Positions 43,688 through 53,231 of a stretch of DNA of 64,000 nucleotides are shown piece after piece. Source of the stretch: Sphingomonas japonica (GTDB lineage: Bacteria; Pseudomonadota; Alphaproteobacteria; Sphingomonadales; Sphingomonadaceae); NCBI RefSeq assembly GCF_006346325.1, contig NZ_VDYR01000001.1, forward strand, positions 310,001-374,000, written 5' to 3'. The notes below the pieces were generated by a model that did no database searches, was not told the DNA's origin, and saw nothing but the letters and a program-made list of their open reading frames with translations. Within the stretch, counting starts at the first letter, position 1. Every line of letters starts with the position of its first letter. Both the position numbers and the translations under genes were made by a program.

Positions 43688-44065
43688 ATGCAGCGCGCCC
43701 TTTCCTTGAATGCGACGATGGCAGCGATCGACCGCTGGGCGATCGGCCTGTCGGGGCTGTGCATGCTGCATTGCATTGCCAGTGCGGTGCTGCTGGCGCT
43801 GGTGTCGTCGCTGGGCGGCGTGCTGCTCCATCATTCGATCCACGAAGTCGGACTGGTGCTGGCGATCGCGTTCGGCGTGCTGGCGCTTGGACGCGGAATC
43901 GTCACGCATGGCTATATGATGCCGTCCGCGGTGGGATCGCTTGGGCTGGGTGTGATGGCGGGCGCGCTGACGCTGCCGCATGACGGCAGCGAGGTGCTCT
44001 CGACCTTGTTCGGCGTGGCGTTGCTTGCTCTGGGCCACGACCTGAATCGCCGCGCCGCCGCCTGA
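43688..44065 (+). CDS. MerC-family membrane protein
   Basis: A 125-residue protein with four hydrophobic helices and the MerC-type CMLHC motif in helix 1 (GLSGLCMLHCIASAVLLAL), which binds thiophilic metal ions. Such MerC-like genes directly ahead of zur are frequent in sphingomonads, where the product is more likely to handle zinc than mercury. The zur gene follows by 43 bases. A GTTGTAAC sequence 40 bases upstream resembles the sequence at the zur start and may be a Zur site. Confidence 0.83.
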   Translation: MQRALSLNATMAAIDRWAIGLSGLCMLHCIASAVLLALVSSLGGVLLHHSIHEVGLVLAIAFGVLALGRGIVTHGYMMPSAVGSLGLGVMAGALTLPHDGSEVLSTLFGVALLALGHDLNRRAAA

Positions 44066-44098
44066 CGACCTGCTTGCCGCGCCCCTTGCGAGCGCCTA

Positions 44099-44112
44099 AC
44101 TTGTAACAATGT
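44099..44112 (+). promoter_or_regulatory. Palindromic TTGTAACAA at the zur start; possible Zur box
   Basis: TTGTAACAA, a perfect dyad around one base, touches the ATG of zur. A related TGTTGTAAC lies about 40 bases before the MerC gene. Zur boxes in alphaproteobacteria are AT-rich dyads with TGTTA/TAACA arms. Autorepression is a reasonable but unverified idea. Confidence 0.3.
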
Positions 44113-44567
44113 CCGCGCACCATCATCACGACAAGGCAGGAGAGGCACTGACGCTCGCCGCTCGCACCACGCTCGAGCAATCGGGCGAGCAGTGGACGTC
44201 GATGCGCGCGCGCATTTTCGACGCACTGGCGGGGTTCGACAAGCCGGCATCGGCCTATGACATCGCCGAAGCGGTATCGAAGGCGGAAGGCCGCCGAGTC
44301 GCCGCCAACAGCGTGTATCGTATCCTCGACCTTTTTGTGGCGTCGAACCTGGCGCGCCGCGTCGAAAGCGCCAACGCCTATGTCGCCAATTCGCATCCGG
44401 GATGCCTGCACGATTGCATCTTTCTGGTGTGCGACACGTGCGGTCAGACCACGCATATCGACGACGACGCGATCACGCGATCGGTACGCGGTGCCGCGGA
44501 GCAGACCGGATTCGCGCCCAAGCGCCCCGTGATCGAGGTACGAGGGACCTGCAGCGACTGCGATTGA
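44109..44567 (+). CDS. zur: Fur-family zinc-responsive repressor (Zur)
   Basis: A 152-residue Fur-family regulator. The winged-helix part (WTSMRARIFDALAGFDKPASAYDIAEAVSKAEGRRVAANSVYRILDLFVASNLARR) precedes a metal region with HPGCLHDCIFLVCDTCGQTTHID and a terminal CSDCD. Two Cys-x-x-Cys pairs form the structural zinc site, and the shortened Fur regulatory site fits Zur. The His-rich start (SAHHHH) may add metal binding. It is placed after a MerC-like gene and before dxs. Confidence 0.85.
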   Translation: MSAHHHHDKAGEALTLAARTTLEQSGEQWTSMRARIFDALAGFDKPASAYDIAEAVSKAEGRRVAANSVYRILDLFVASNLARRVESANAYVANSHPGCLHDCIFLVCDTCGQTTHIDDDAITRSVRGAAEQTGFAPKRPVIEVRGTCSDCD

Positions 44568-44619
44568 ACGCGTTACGGTATCAATCGACACGATTGCGGG
44601 CTTCGGCTAGGTTGGTGCG

Positions 44620-46545
44620 ATGGTAGATTTGCCCTCGACGCCGTTGCTCGACACGGTCCATAACCCCGCCGACCTGCGTACGCTGAAACCCACGCAATTG
44701 CGGCAGCTCGCCGATGAGCTTCGCGCCGAGATGATCTCCGCGGTCGGCGTGACCGGGGGGCATCTCGGCTCCGGCCTGGGTGTGGTCGAGCTGACCACTG
44801 CGATCCATTATGTGTTCGACACGCCGCGCGACCGGCTGGTGTGGGACGTCGGCCACCAATGCTATCCGCACAAGATCCTGACCGGGCGCCGCGACCGCAT
44901 CCGCACGCTGCGCATGGGCGGCGGGCTGAGCGGCTTCACCAAGCGCAGCGAAAGCGAATATGACCCGTTCGGCGCGGCGCATTCTTCGACCTCGATCTCG
45001 GCCGCGCTGGGCTTTGCCATCGCCAACAAGCTGGGCGAGGCGTCGGGCAAGGCGATCGCGGTGATCGGCGACGGGTCGATGTCGGCCGGCATGGCGTATG
45101 AGGCGATGAACAACGCTGCGCAGGCGGGCAACCGGCTGGTGGTGATCCTCAACGACAACGACATGTCGATCGCGCCGCCGGTCGGCGGGCTGTCGGCCTA
45201 TCTCAGCCGGATGGTGTCGAGCCGCGAATTCCTGTCGCTGCGCGATCTGATGAAGAAATTCGCCCGGCGGCTGCCGAGGCCACTGCATTCCGCGGCGCGC
45301 AAAACCGACGAGTTCGCGCGCGGCATGACCATGGGCGGCACGCTGTTCGAGGAGCTGGGCTTTTATTACGTCGGGCCGATCGATGGCCATAATCTCGATC
45401 ACCTGATCCCGGTGCTGGAGAATGTCCGCGACGCCGAGGAAGGCCCGATCCTGATCCACGTCGTCACCAAGAAGGGCAAGGGCTATGCCCCGGCCGAAGC
45501 GGCGGCGGACAAATATCACGGCGTCCAGAAGTTCGACGTGATCACCGGCACCCAGGCCAAGGCGCCGCCCGGACCACCGCAATATCAGAATGTGTTCGGC
45601 GAGACGCTGGCCAAGCTCGCCGAGACCGACGACCGCATCTGCGCGATCACCGCGGCGATGCCATCGGGTACCGGTGTCGACAAGTTTGCCAAGGCGCACC
45701 CGACGCGCGCGTTCGATGTCGGTATCGCCGAACAGCATGCGGTGACTTTCGCAGCCGGGTTGGCGGCACAGGGGATGCGGCCATTCTGCGCGATCTATTC
45801 GACGTTCCTGCAGCGGGCGTACGACCAGGTCGTGCATGACGTCGCGATCCAGAACCTGCCCGTCCGCTTCGCGATCGACCGCGCCGGGCTGGTAGGGGCG
45901 GACGGCGCGACGCATGCCGGCTCGTTCGACGTCACCTATCTGGCCACCTTGCCCAATTTCGTGGTGATGGCAGCAGCCGACGAGGCCGAGCTGGTCCACA
46001 TGACCTATACCGCGGCGCTCCATGACAGCGGGCCGATCGCGCTGCGCTATCCGCGCGGCAACGGCACCGGCGTTGCGCTGCCGGAGGTTCCGCAAGCGCT
46101 GGAAATCGGCAAGGGTCGCATCGTTCGCGAAGGCAAGAAGGTCGCTATCCTGTCGCTCGGCACGCGGCTGGCCGAGGCATTGAAGGCTGCCGATGCGCTC
46201 GACGCCAAGGGGCTGTCGACTTCGGTCGCCGATCTGCGCTTCGCCAAACCCCTCGACGAGGACCTGATCCGGCGGCTGCTGACTACCCATGAGGTCGCGG
46301 TGACGATCGAGGAGAATTCTGTCGGTGGACTCGGCGCGCACGTGTTGACGCTGGCGAGCGATCAGGGGTTGATCGACAACGGGCTGAAGCTGCGCACGCT
46401 GCGTCTGCCCGACGCGTTTCAGGACCAGGACAAGCCCGAGAAGCAATATGCCGAAGCCGGGCTGGATGCCGAGGCGATCATCGGTACGGTGCTCAAGGCG
46501 CTGCGCTGGAACGAAAGCGCCGATGTCGGCGGAGCGCGAGCCTAG
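44620..46545 (+). CDS. dxs: 1-deoxy-D-xylulose-5-phosphate synthase
   Basis: Dxs condenses pyruvate and glyceraldehyde 3-phosphate into DXP, the first step of the MEP isoprenoid route, also feeding thiamin and pyridoxal synthesis. The 641-residue protein has [17 protein letters not shown] with the catalytic His, the thiamin-diphosphate motif [16 protein letters not shown], and transketolase-type pyrimidine domain residues ([28 protein letters not shown] [11 protein letters not shown]). C-terminal [11 protein letters not shown] is typical. It converges with a methyltransferase gene, overlapping by four bases. Confidence 0.97.
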   Translation: MVDLPSTPLLDTVHNPADLRTLKPTQLRQLADELRAEMISAVGVTGGHLGSGLGVVELTTAIHYVFDTPRDRLVWDVGHQCYPHKILTGRRDRIRTLRMGGGLSGFTKRSESEYDPFGAAHSSTSISAALGFAIANKLGEASGKAIAVIGDGSMSAGMAYEAMNNAAQAGNRLVVILNDNDMSIAPPVGGLSAYLSRMVSSREFLSLRDLMKKFARRLPRPLHSAARKTDEFARGMTMGGTLFEELGFYYVGPIDGHNLDHLIPVLENVRDAEEGPILIHVVTKKGKGYAPAEAAADKYHGVQKFDVITGTQAKAPPGPPQYQNVFGETLAKLAETDDRICAITAAMPSGTGVDKFAKAHPTRAFDVGIAEQHAVTFAAGLAAQGMRPFCAIYSTFLQRAYDQVVHDVAIQNLPVRFAIDRAGLVGADGATHAGSFDVTYLATLPNFVVMAAADEAELVHMTYTAALHDSGPIALRYPRGNGTGVALPEVPQALEIGKGRIVREGKKVAILSLGTRLAEALKAADALDAKGLSTSVADLRFAKPLDEDLIRRLLTTHEVAVTIEENSVGGLGAHVLTLASDQGLIDNGLKLRTLRLPDAFQDQDKPEKQYAEAGLDAEAIIGTVLKALRWNESADVGGARA

Positions 46546-47402
46546 GCTTTCGGCACCCGTAGCGCGTCCGCAAGCGACGTGCTTCCCGATCCGCGCCGCG
46601 CGGGCTTGGGCTGCGACGGATCGGGCGCCCAGCCGGTGAGGAACAGCAGGTCGAACTGCTCCGCGGTCTTGCCATCGGGATCGGCGCGATCGGCGAAAGC
46701 GGTTGCCGCGCGCGCAAGGGTGGCGCGCGATAGCGGCGCGGGTGCGGCGAGGAGGTTGGTCCCGGCCATCGCGCGCAGGTCGTCCAGCAGTCCGAACAGG
46801 TTCGCATAGCGCACACGAAGCGGCTCGAGGTCGGCGACCGGCAGCGTAAAGCCCGCGCGCATCAGCAGGTCGCCCGCCGAGCGTACGTCGACCTGGGGAT
46901 GGAGCCGCGCGGCGGGGCGGTCGGCTTCGGCATCGCGCAGCACCGAGCGCAATGTGGCCAGCGATCCCGCTCCGGCAAAGGCGCCCAGAAACAGTCCGTC
47001 GGGCCTGAGCGCGCGGCGGATCAGCGTGAGTGCGCCGGGCAGGTCGCTGACGGTGTCGAGCGTCCCGACCGCAAGGACGAGGTCGAACGAAGCGTCGGCG
47101 AAGGGCAGGTGATCCTCGTCGCATTGAATGCCGCCCGCCGCCCGTGCGAAGGCAAAACCGGGATCGGCGCGGACGATGCGCGCCCCGGCCAAAGTATCGG
47201 TCGGCGCGGGGAGGCTGGCGTCCGTGCAGCCGAGATCGAGCACGGCACCGAACGTGCGCGTGACCATCGCCAAGCGGTCGAGAACGCCGTCGAGCATCGC
47301 TTGCCGCAGAAAATCGGCCCGCGCGAAGCCGGGGGCGGCACGATCACGCGCCAGCCGTCGGCGAGCGCGATCGAACAGGTCGGGGGGCGGGGCGGCGTCC
47401 AC
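46542..47402 (-). CDS. Class I SAM-dependent methyltransferase (BioC/NDUFAF5-like)
   Basis: A 286-residue methyltransferase: [24 protein letters not shown] N-terminus typical of the NDUFAF5/BioC group, the SAM motif [12 protein letters not shown], the acidic strand and [27 protein letters not shown], with a C-terminal half found in these families. The BioC activity would be on malonyl-ACP; the NDUFAF5 homologue modifies complex I. The start is unsettled: GTG 47402 or TTG 47438 give normal lengths and neither has a clear ribosome-binding site. Divergent from comF. Confidence 0.8.
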   Translation of the reverse strand: MDAAPPPDLFDRARRRLARDRAAPGFARADFLRQAMLDGVLDRLAMVTRTFGAVLDLGCTDASLPAPTDTLAGARIVRADPGFAFARAAGGIQCDEDHLPFADASFDLVLAVGTLDTVSDLPGALTLIRRALRPDGLFLGAFAGAGSLATLRSVLRDAEADRPAARLHPQVDVRSAGDLLMRAGFTLPVADLEPLRVRYANLFGLLDDLRAMAGTNLLAAPAPLSRATLARAATAFADRADPDGKTAEQFDLLFLTGWAPDPSQPKPARRGSGSTSLADALRVPKA

Positions 47403-47445
47403 TGGCGCGCTTGTGCCGCGCTGTGCTTCGATCGACAAGGGGGCG

Positions 47446-48174
47446 ATGGTATCGATGCTGACCTCGCTCCCCGCGCGAATCGTCGCGCTTGCGCTGCCGC
47501 CGCGCTGCCCGGCGTGCGGCGCGGTGACCGGGGCGGACCACCGCTTTTGCGTCGATTGCTGGGCAGCGCTGCGCTTCCTGGGGCCGCCCTGGTGCGCCGG
47601 CTGTGCGCTGCCGTTTGAGTATGACCGTGGTGCAGATACGCAGTGCCCGCAATGCCTGTCCGATCCGCCGCGACATCGCGGCGTTCGTGCGGCGGTGGCG
47701 TATGGCGACGTCGCCCGCGATGTCGTGCTCAAGCTGAAATATGGACGCAGGCTGGGTCATGCCGCGACGATCGCGCGGCTGCTGGTGCGGCATCTGCCGG
47801 AAGAGGCCGACCTGATTGTGCCGGTGCCGCTGCATCGCTGGCGAATCTGGACACGCGGCTACAACCAGTCGGCGCTGATTGCCACCGCGCTCGGGTCGGC
47901 AGGTGCGCGACGCGTCGATCTGCACGCGATCAAGCGGACCAAAGCGACCCCGGTGCTGCGCGGGCTCGGCCGGTCGGGGCGGCGCAAGGCGCTTGCCGGA
48001 GCCTTCGCGATTACTCGGCGCGAGACAGTGGCAGGACGCCATGTTGCGCTGATCGACGACGTTTATACCACCGGCGCCACCGCCGACGCGTGTACCGCCG
48101 CGCTGCGCAGGGCGGGCGCCGCGAGCGTCACCATATTGTGCTGGGCGCGGGTGCTCGGCAGCGAGGATGGTTGA
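47446..48174 (+). CDS. comF: ComF-family phosphoribosyltransferase-like protein
   Basis: A 242-residue ComF protein. It starts with a zinc ribbon (CPACGAVTGADHRFCVDCW; CAGCALPFEYD; CPQC). Next come VVLKLKYGRRL, the VPVPLHRWRIWTRGYNQSALIA motif and the phosphoribosyltransferase loop HVALIDDVYTTGATADA. ComF is needed for DNA uptake in naturally competent bacteria but is widespread in others. It leads a run comF-grxC-nitrilase-DUF1178. The start may also be ATG 47455. Confidence 0.9.
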   Translation: MVSMLTSLPARIVALALPPRCPACGAVTGADHRFCVDCWAALRFLGPPWCAGCALPFEYDRGADTQCPQCLSDPPRHRGVRAAVAYGDVARDVVLKLKYGRRLGHAATIARLLVRHLPEEADLIVPVPLHRWRIWTRGYNQSALIATALGSAGARRVDLHAIKRTKATPVLRGLGRSGRRKALAGAFAITRRETVAGRHVALIDDVYTTGATADACTAALRRAGAASVTILCWARVLGSEDG

Positions 48175-48207
48175 CAGCGCCCGCCGCGGCCCACACTTCC
48201 TAACGCC

Positions 48208-48465
48208 ATGGTGACCGTAGAAATCTATACCAAGGCGTTCTGCCCCTATTGCACCCGGGCCAAGCGGCTGCTCGCCGAGCGCGGCGCGGTCGTCAGCGAA
48301 TATGACATTACCATGGGCGGGCCAAGGCGCACCGAAATGGTCCAGCGCGCGGGAGGACGCACCACCGTGCCGCAGATCTTCGTGGGCGACCGTCATATCG
48401 GCGGCAGCGACGACCTGGCCGCGCTCGACCGCGATGGCGGGCTGGAGCCGCTGCTGGCGCAGTGA
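48208..48465 (+). CDS. grxC: Glutaredoxin 3
   Basis: An 85-residue dithiol glutaredoxin with CPYC at residues 12-15 in IYTKAFCPYCTRAKRLL and glutathione-binding TTVPQIFVGDRHIGGSDDLAALD. It reduces disulfides and glutathionylated proteins using glutathione. The gene lies 33 bases after comF, and its stop overlaps the next GTG by four bases. Confidence 0.95.
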   Translation: MVTVEIYTKAFCPYCTRAKRLLAERGAVVSEYDITMGGPRRTEMVQRAGGRTTVPQIFVGDRHIGGSDDLAALDRDGGLEPLLAQ

Positions 48466-49298
48466 CCGCCGTGCCGACCGCCGCGCTGGTGCAGATGACC
48501 GCGGGGATCGATCCCCGCGACAATGCCGCGACCCTTTCCAGCGCGATCGCGCGGGCCGCGGAGGGCGGCGCGGCGATGGTGTTCACACCGGAAATGTCCA
48601 ACCTGGTCGATCGGGATCGCGCGCGCGCTGCGGCCAGCATCGTCGCTGAAGCCGACGACCGCGCGCTCGCGGCGGTGCGCGAGGCAGCGGCGCGTCATGG
48701 CATCTGGGTCCAGCTTGGCTCGATCGCCGTGCGGCGGGACGATGGGCGCTTTGCCAACCGTGCATTGGTGATCGACGCCGACGGTGAAATCCGGGCGCGC
48801 TACGACAAGCTGCATCTGTTCGACGTCGATCTGGCATCGGGGGAAAGCTGGCGCGAATCGGCGGTCTATGCCCACGGTGAGGCGGCCGTGGTGGTGGCGA
48901 CGCCGATCGGCATGCTGGGGCTGTCGGTCTGTTATGATCTTCGCTTTCCGGCGCTGTATGCGGCGCTGAGCGCGGCCGGAGCCACCGTGCTGGCGGTGCC
49001 GTCGGCCTTTACCAGGCCAACCGGCGCGGCGCATTGGCAGACCTTGCTATGCGCCCGCGCGATCGAGAATGCCGCCTTCGTCATCGCCGCTGCGCAGACC
49101 GGGCAGCATGAAGACGGCCGAGTGACGCACGGCCATGCGCTGGCGATCGATCCGTGGGGGGCCGTGCTGAGCGATGCCGGAGAGGCGCCCGGGGTGCAAT
49201 TCGCGAAAATCGACGTCGCGCGCGTGGCCGACGTTCGTTCGCGCATCCCGGTGCTCGCCCATCGCCGCGCAATTCCGACAGTGACGGTGATCGAATGA
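48462..49298 (+). CDS. Carbon-nitrogen hydrolase (Nit2/deaminated glutathione amidase-like)
   Basis: A 278-residue nitrilase-superfamily amidase. The Glu-Lys-Cys triad is E44 (FTPEMSN), K116 (RYDKLHLFDVD) and C157 (LSVCYDLRFP). The sequence around the triad resembles Nit1/Nit2 enzymes that clear deaminated glutathione or alpha-ketoglutaramate. The GTG start overlaps the grxC stop, and its end overlaps the next gene by four bases. The pairing with glutaredoxin supports a glutathione repair role, an inference. Confidence 0.88.
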   Translation: MTAVPTAALVQMTAGIDPRDNAATLSSAIARAAEGGAAMVFTPEMSNLVDRDRARAAASIVAEADDRALAAVREAAARHGIWVQLGSIAVRRDDGRFANRALVIDADGEIRARYDKLHLFDVDLASGESWRESAVYAHGEAAVVVATPIGMLGLSVCYDLRFPALYAALSAAGATVLAVPSAFTRPTGAAHWQTLLCARAIENAAFVIAAAQTGQHEDGRVTHGHALAIDPWGAVLSDAGEAPGVQFAKIDVARVADVRSRIPVLAHRRAIPTVTVIE

Positions 49299-49720
49299 TC
49301 GTGTTCGATCTGCGCTGCGCCAACGACCATGTCTTCGAAAGCTGGTTCGGGTCGAGCGCCAGCTATGCCGACCAGCGCGACCGCGGCCTGATCGCCTGTC
49401 CGATCTGCGGCGTGTGCGACGTCGACAAGGCGGTGATGGCACCGGCCATCGGCGCCAAGGGCAATCGCGCGTGCCAGCCGATCGATCCGCGCAAGGCGAT
49501 GCTGGCGGCGCTGGCCAAGGCGCAGGCCAAGGCGCTCGAGGGGTCGGAATATGTCGGGCCGGCGTTTTCGGATCGTGCGCGTGCGATGCATCTAGGCGAG
49601 AGCCCCACCGCGCCGATCCACGGCCAGGCATCGCTCGAACAGGCGCGGGCGCTGGTCGATGAAGGAGTCGCGATCGCGCCACTGCCATTGCCGGTGGTGC
49701 CACCGTCGGCGCGCAATTGA
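49295..49720 (+). CDS. DUF1178 family protein
   Basis: A 141-residue DUF1178 protein: IVFDLRCANDHVFESWFGSSASYADQRDRGLIACPICG and CDVDKAVMAPAIG are the family signature, with a four-Cys zinc-ribbon-like start. Function unknown. ATG overlaps the stop of the nitrilase gene (ATGA). It ends 35 bases before tRNA-Arg and its stop overlaps that gene's probable -35. Confidence 0.88.
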   Translation: MIVFDLRCANDHVFESWFGSSASYADQRDRGLIACPICGVCDVDKAVMAPAIGAKGNRACQPIDPRKAMLAALAKAQAKALEGSEYVGPAFSDRARAMHLGESPTAPIHGQASLEQARALVDEGVAIAPLPLPVVPPSARN

Positions 49721-49743
49721 CCGGGGCGGGGGCGTCTTATACC
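49717..49743 (+). promoter_or_regulatory. Putative tRNA-Arg promoter
   Basis: TTGACC at 49717-49722 and TATACC at 49738-49743, with 15 bases between, lie just before the tRNA. The -10 is 12 bases from the mature 5' end. Spacing is slightly short. Confidence 0.4.
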
Positions 49744-49755
49744 ACCGCCGGCGCC

Positions 49756-49832
49756 GCCCCCGTAGCTCAGCAGGACAGAGCAACGGTTTCCTAAACCGCA
49801 GGTCGGGAGTTCGAGTCTCTCCGGGGGCGCCA
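49756..49832 (+). tRNA. tRNA-Arg, anticodon CCT
   Basis: A complete cloverleaf: acceptor GCCCCCG/CGGGGGC, D arm with GCTC, anticodon loop TTCCTAA (anticodon CCT, reading AGG), T arm GGGAG-TTCGAGT-CTCTC, discriminator G and encoded CCA. There is an A-C mismatch at the base of the anticodon stem. No integrase or duplicated 3' end follows it. Confidence 0.93.
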
Positions 49833-49947
49833 GCGCTGGATGTGCGGTTTCCCGGCGGTGCGTCGGACCTCGCGGCTATGCGGGCCCGGGAAGGTCGGCT
49901 GGATGGAGCCGTCCATCTGCAACGCGGCTCGCTCGATCCGCATGCCG

Positions 49948-50217
49948 TCAGCGCAGTTGCGCGTCGAGCAGCCCGGGCAGTTCGAACATCGTCACGCGCG
50001 ACTTGCCGAGTGCGGCCTCCAGCGCGGGATCGGCGATGATCTCGCGCTTGTCGTTGGGGTCCTGGAGATTGTTCGCCTTGATATAGGCCCAGACGCGGCC
50101 GGCCACCGCGCTGTGCGGCAAAGGGTCGGCGCTGCCGAGGATGAGGGCGAGCGCGGGCGAAGGAGTAACAGTGCCCTCGCTCGCCTCCATCCCAACCTTG
50201 TTCGACCCGTCCGTCAT
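49948..50217 (-). CDS. SWIB/MDM2-domain protein
   Basis: An 89-residue small protein made nearly wholly of a SWIB domain (ALALILGSADPLPHSAVAGRVWAYIKANNLQDPNDKREIIADPALEAALGKSRVTMFELPGLLDAQL). Bacterial stand-alone SWIB proteins resemble those fused to topoisomerase I in chlamydiae and may bind DNA or chromatin-like complexes; function not established. ATG has GGGGGG four bases upstream and a good promoter. Confidence 0.85.
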   Translation of the reverse strand: MTDGSNKVGMEASEGTVTPSPALALILGSADPLPHSAVAGRVWAYIKANNLQDPNDKREIIADPALEAALGKSRVTMFELPGLLDAQLR

Positions 50218-50258
50218 AAGCCCCCCGAGCCGAACAGTGTTATCGCTGCCGTCCCGGT

Positions 50259-50288
50259 ATTATGCTTACAAATCAAACGCTTTGTCGA
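50259..50288 (-). promoter_or_regulatory. Putative sigma-70 promoter of SWIB gene
   Basis: On the minus strand TCGACA (50288-50283) and CATAAT (50264-50259) are separated by 18 bases. Each matches five of six consensus bases. Transcription would start about 34 bases before the ATG. Confidence 0.55.
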
Positions 50289-50313
50289 GCTAAAACGCTT
50301 GCGTAACGAAAGC

Positions 50314-50337
50314 GGCGTCCGGTGGCCGTCGGACGCC
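50314..50337 (-). terminator. Hairpin after TonB receptor gene
   Basis: GGCGTCC (50314-50320) pairs with GGACGCC (50331-50337), 23 bases after the receptor stop (minus strand). GCTTTCG follows on that strand, so it is a weak intrinsic terminator; on the plus strand it is followed by CTTTTG. Confidence 0.5.
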
Positions 50338-50360
50338 CTTTTGTTGCGCGCACAGCGCGA

Positions 50361-53003
50361 TCAGAAGCCGATGCGCGCCTTTACGCCATAGAAGCGCGGG
50401 GTCGAGGGATAGCCGGCGAAGGTGCCGGTCTGTTCCGGAACCGCGAAGCCGGTGATGTTGTAATATTGGTTGGTGAGGTTCTCGACGAAGAATTCGAGGC
50501 TCTTGGTGCGATCGTCGGTCTGCACACCGATGCGCGCGGCGATCAGCGGATAGGGTTCGTTATAGACGATCGCAGGCATGCCGCCGAGGATGCGCGGATC
50601 ACAGCCGGCGGGACGCGTCGTCGATACGTTGGGGCAGGCGATGTTGACGCCGCTGTTGAAGCGCATGTCGACATGCAGCAGCCCGTTGAGCGTGTTGGTG
50701 ATCGGCGGCGTCCAGGTGCCGGCCATGCTGACGACGTGGCGGGGCTGGTTGAGGAACTGCTCGCCTTCCTGTCCGGCTAGCGGCGTGCCGGTGAAATCGT
50801 TCGAGCTGTCATAGCTGCCATCGAGATAGGTGTAGCCGAGGCGGAAGATCAATTCGCGGACCGGTTGCAGGATGGCTTCGGCCTCGACGCCCTTGCTGGT
50901 CGCGTCGGGGACGTTCTGAACGACGAAGCTGGAGCCGGCGAAGATCAGCGATTGCAGGCCCTTGAACTGCGAATAGAACACCGCCGCGTTGAAGGTGAAT
51001 TCGTTCGACGGCTGCATCTTGACGCCGAGTTCGAAGGCATCGACGGTTTCCTTGTCGAAGGCGAGGTCGGTCGCCTGTGCGCCGTCGCCGCCGAGCAGGA
51101 CGGTATCGAACGACGCCTGATCAAGGTTGTAACCGCCCGATTTGAAGCCGCGGTCGTAGCTGATGTAGCTCAGCACCTCGTCCGACAGCTTGTAGGCGAG
51201 CTTTGCGGTGCCGGTGAATTCGCTCTCGTCGCGATCGTCCGCGTAGTTGCCGTTGAATTCGCTGCTGACCGCCGGGTTGCAGCTGAGCAACGTGAAATTG
51301 GCGTAGAGCTCGGGGTTTGCCTGCTGGATCGCGCCACGCAGGATTTGGGCGCGCGGGTCCTGGCTGAAGAAGAAGCCGCAGGTGCTGGTATTGCTGTTGA
51401 TCGAGGCGGTCAGGTCCTTCTTTTCGTAATTGTAGCGAAGGCCCAGGGTCAGCGAGAGATCGTCGGTGAAGTTGATGATGTTGTGGGTGAAGGCCGCAAA
51501 TGCGTTGGTCTTTACCTCGAAATCGTCATTGTTGTTGCCTTCGCCCGACACGAAGCCGGGCAGCGGCGTGTTGAGATAGGCGAACAGCGCCGGATTGGCC
51601 GCGGCGGCGGCCTGGAGCTGCGGCGACTGCGCCAGCAAGACCTGGCTGAACAGCGGCACGGTCGGCCCGAGGCTGCCGTAGAACTGGGCGCCGGTCGGCA
51701 ATGCGCCGCCGCTTGCCTGCGCGATGGCGCCGGACAGCACAGCATCGACATAGGCGGTGGCGTCGTCGCCGACCCGCACGGTGTCGCGCAGCCGGTTGGT
51801 TTCGTTGAGGTAGAAGCCGCCGATCAGGAAATCGACCGCGCCGTCGAACGCCGAGCCCTGGAAGCGTAGTTCCTGCGTGAAATCCTTGAGCTCGTTGCGA
51901 TAGCCCTCGCGATAGGCGCGATCGATGCCGGAGAAGTCGATGTCCTGGTTCCGCAGCGCGCGCCAGTCGCGATAGGCGGTAATCGAGGTCAAGTTGAACT
52001 CGCCGAGTTCTACGTTGAATTCACCAGACACGCCCCAGTCGCGAACCTTTTCCGCCAGGTCTCGATTGGGGGAGATTGCCTGGATGCGATCCGATGGCGG
52101 GCCGGAATAGACGCCGTCATTGCCCGAGAAGCTGGCAACCAGATCGATCGCGTCAGCCGTCGGCCCACGCACGAAATTGATCGCGCCGCAGCATTGCTCA
52201 TCCGTTTCGGAATAGTCGCCGATCAGGCGAAAGCTGAACCCGGCGGTATCGTACAGCGCCTGGCCGCGGGCGTAATATCGGTCGATATTGTTGACCGCGC
52301 GGTCGCTATTGGCGTCCTTGATATAGCCGTCGCGCTTGCGATAGCCGCCGTCGACGCGCAGCGCGAGCGCTTCGGTGACGGGACCGGTGAGCGCACCCTT
52401 GATTTCATAGGCGTCGTAATTGCCGTAGCTGCCCTCGACATAGCCGCCCAGGTCGAATTGTGGCTGCGCGGTGAAGATCGACAGCGCGCCGGCAGACGTG
52501 TTGCGGCCGAACAGCGTCCCCTGCGGCCCGCGCAGGATTTCGACGCGCTCCAGTTCGGGCAGTTCGGCCAGCGCGACGCCCGCGCGCGAGCGGAACACGC
52601 CGTCGATGAACACGCCTACGGCCGGTTCGAAGCCGGGATTGTCGCCGGCAGTGCCGATGCCGCGAATCGACAGCGAGGAACCGGTCGCGGCAGACTGGCC
52701 GGTGGTGGTCTGAAGCGACGGAGCGAGCTGCTCGAGCCCGCGGATATCGACGACGCCGGCATTGTCGAGCAGCTCGGCACCGACCGCGGTGACCGCGACC
52801 GGGATTTCCTGGACCGTTTCGTTGCGCCGCGTGGCCGTGACGACGATGTCGTTGGCCGACGTGTAATCGCTGTCCTGATCGACCGATCCCGATGCGACCT
52901 GATCGCTGGCCGTCTGGTCGGCGCTGGTGGTGGTCTGGGCGGCGGCGGGAGCGGCGATGGTGATCGCCAAGGCGCTCGCTGCGAGCAGTTCGAACTTCGT
53001 CAT
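50361..53003 (-). CDS. TonB-dependent receptor (outer membrane)
   Basis: An 880-residue outer-membrane receptor. Sec signal (MTKFELLAASALAITIAAPAAAQ), TonB-box-like NDIVVTATRRNET, plug (LEQLAPSLQTTTG; SIRGIGTAGDNPGFEPAVGVFIDGVFRSRAG; VEILRGPQGTLFGRNTSAG) and barrel ending in FYGVKARIGF. It is a paralogue of the receptor at 24.2 kb. The adjacent Cys pair (C271-C272 in DEQCCGAINF) occurs at the same place. The neighbours (SWIB, folE) give no hint about the ligand. Catecholate-receptor-like proteins of this family in sphingomonads often import organic substrates. Confidence 0.92.
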   Translation of the reverse strand: MTKFELLAASALAITIAAPAAAQTTTSADQTASDQVASGSVDQDSDYTSANDIVVTATRRNETVQEIPVAVTAVGAELLDNAGVVDIRGLEQLAPSLQTTTGQSAATGSSLSIRGIGTAGDNPGFEPAVGVFIDGVFRSRAGVALAELPELERVEILRGPQGTLFGRNTSAGALSIFTAQPQFDLGGYVEGSYGNYDAYEIKGALTGPVTEALALRVDGGYRKRDGYIKDANSDRAVNNIDRYYARGQALYDTAGFSFRLIGDYSETDEQCCGAINFVRGPTADAIDLVASFSGNDGVYSGPPSDRIQAISPNRDLAEKVRDWGVSGEFNVELGEFNLTSITAYRDWRALRNQDIDFSGIDRAYREGYRNELKDFTQELRFQGSAFDGAVDFLIGGFYLNETNRLRDTVRVGDDATAYVDAVLSGAIAQASGGALPTGAQFYGSLGPTVPLFSQVLLAQSPQLQAAAAANPALFAYLNTPLPGFVSGEGNNNDDFEVKTNAFAAFTHNIINFTDDLSLTLGLRYNYEKKDLTASINSNTSTCGFFFSQDPRAQILRGAIQQANPELYANFTLLSCNPAVSSEFNGNYADDRDESEFTGTAKLAYKLSDEVLSYISYDRGFKSGGYNLDQASFDTVLLGGDGAQATDLAFDKETVDAFELGVKMQPSNEFTFNAAVFYSQFKGLQSLIFAGSSFVVQNVPDATSKGVEAEAILQPVRELIFRLGYTYLDGSYDSSNDFTGTPLAGQEGEQFLNQPRHVVSMAGTWTPPITNTLNGLLHVDMRFNSGVNIACPNVSTTRPAGCDPRILGGMPAIVYNEPYPLIAARIGVQTDDRTKSLEFFVENLTNQYYNITGFAVPEQTGTFAGYPSTPRFYGVKARIGF

Positions 53004-53231
53004 GGCATCATCCCCTGTGTTCGGCTGCGATCGTTGTCGCCGCGATATGGATTATTCTTGTTATCGCCGAGCTAACGCCCCATTTCGACCGGCGTCAACG
53101 GATTAAAGCGCGGGTTTGTGCGGGTTTGCGATGCACTATGGCATTGCGGCAACGCGGCTTCCCAAGCTCGTTCCAGGAAAAGGCGCGTTGCCGTAGCGTC
53201 CATGCCGCGCGGCAGGCCGAAAGGGGTTGCA

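Noticed and set aside
49756..49947. Possible integration site at the tRNA-Arg 3' end
   Set aside because: No integrase, no duplicated tRNA 3' segment and ordinary GC and genes on both sides.
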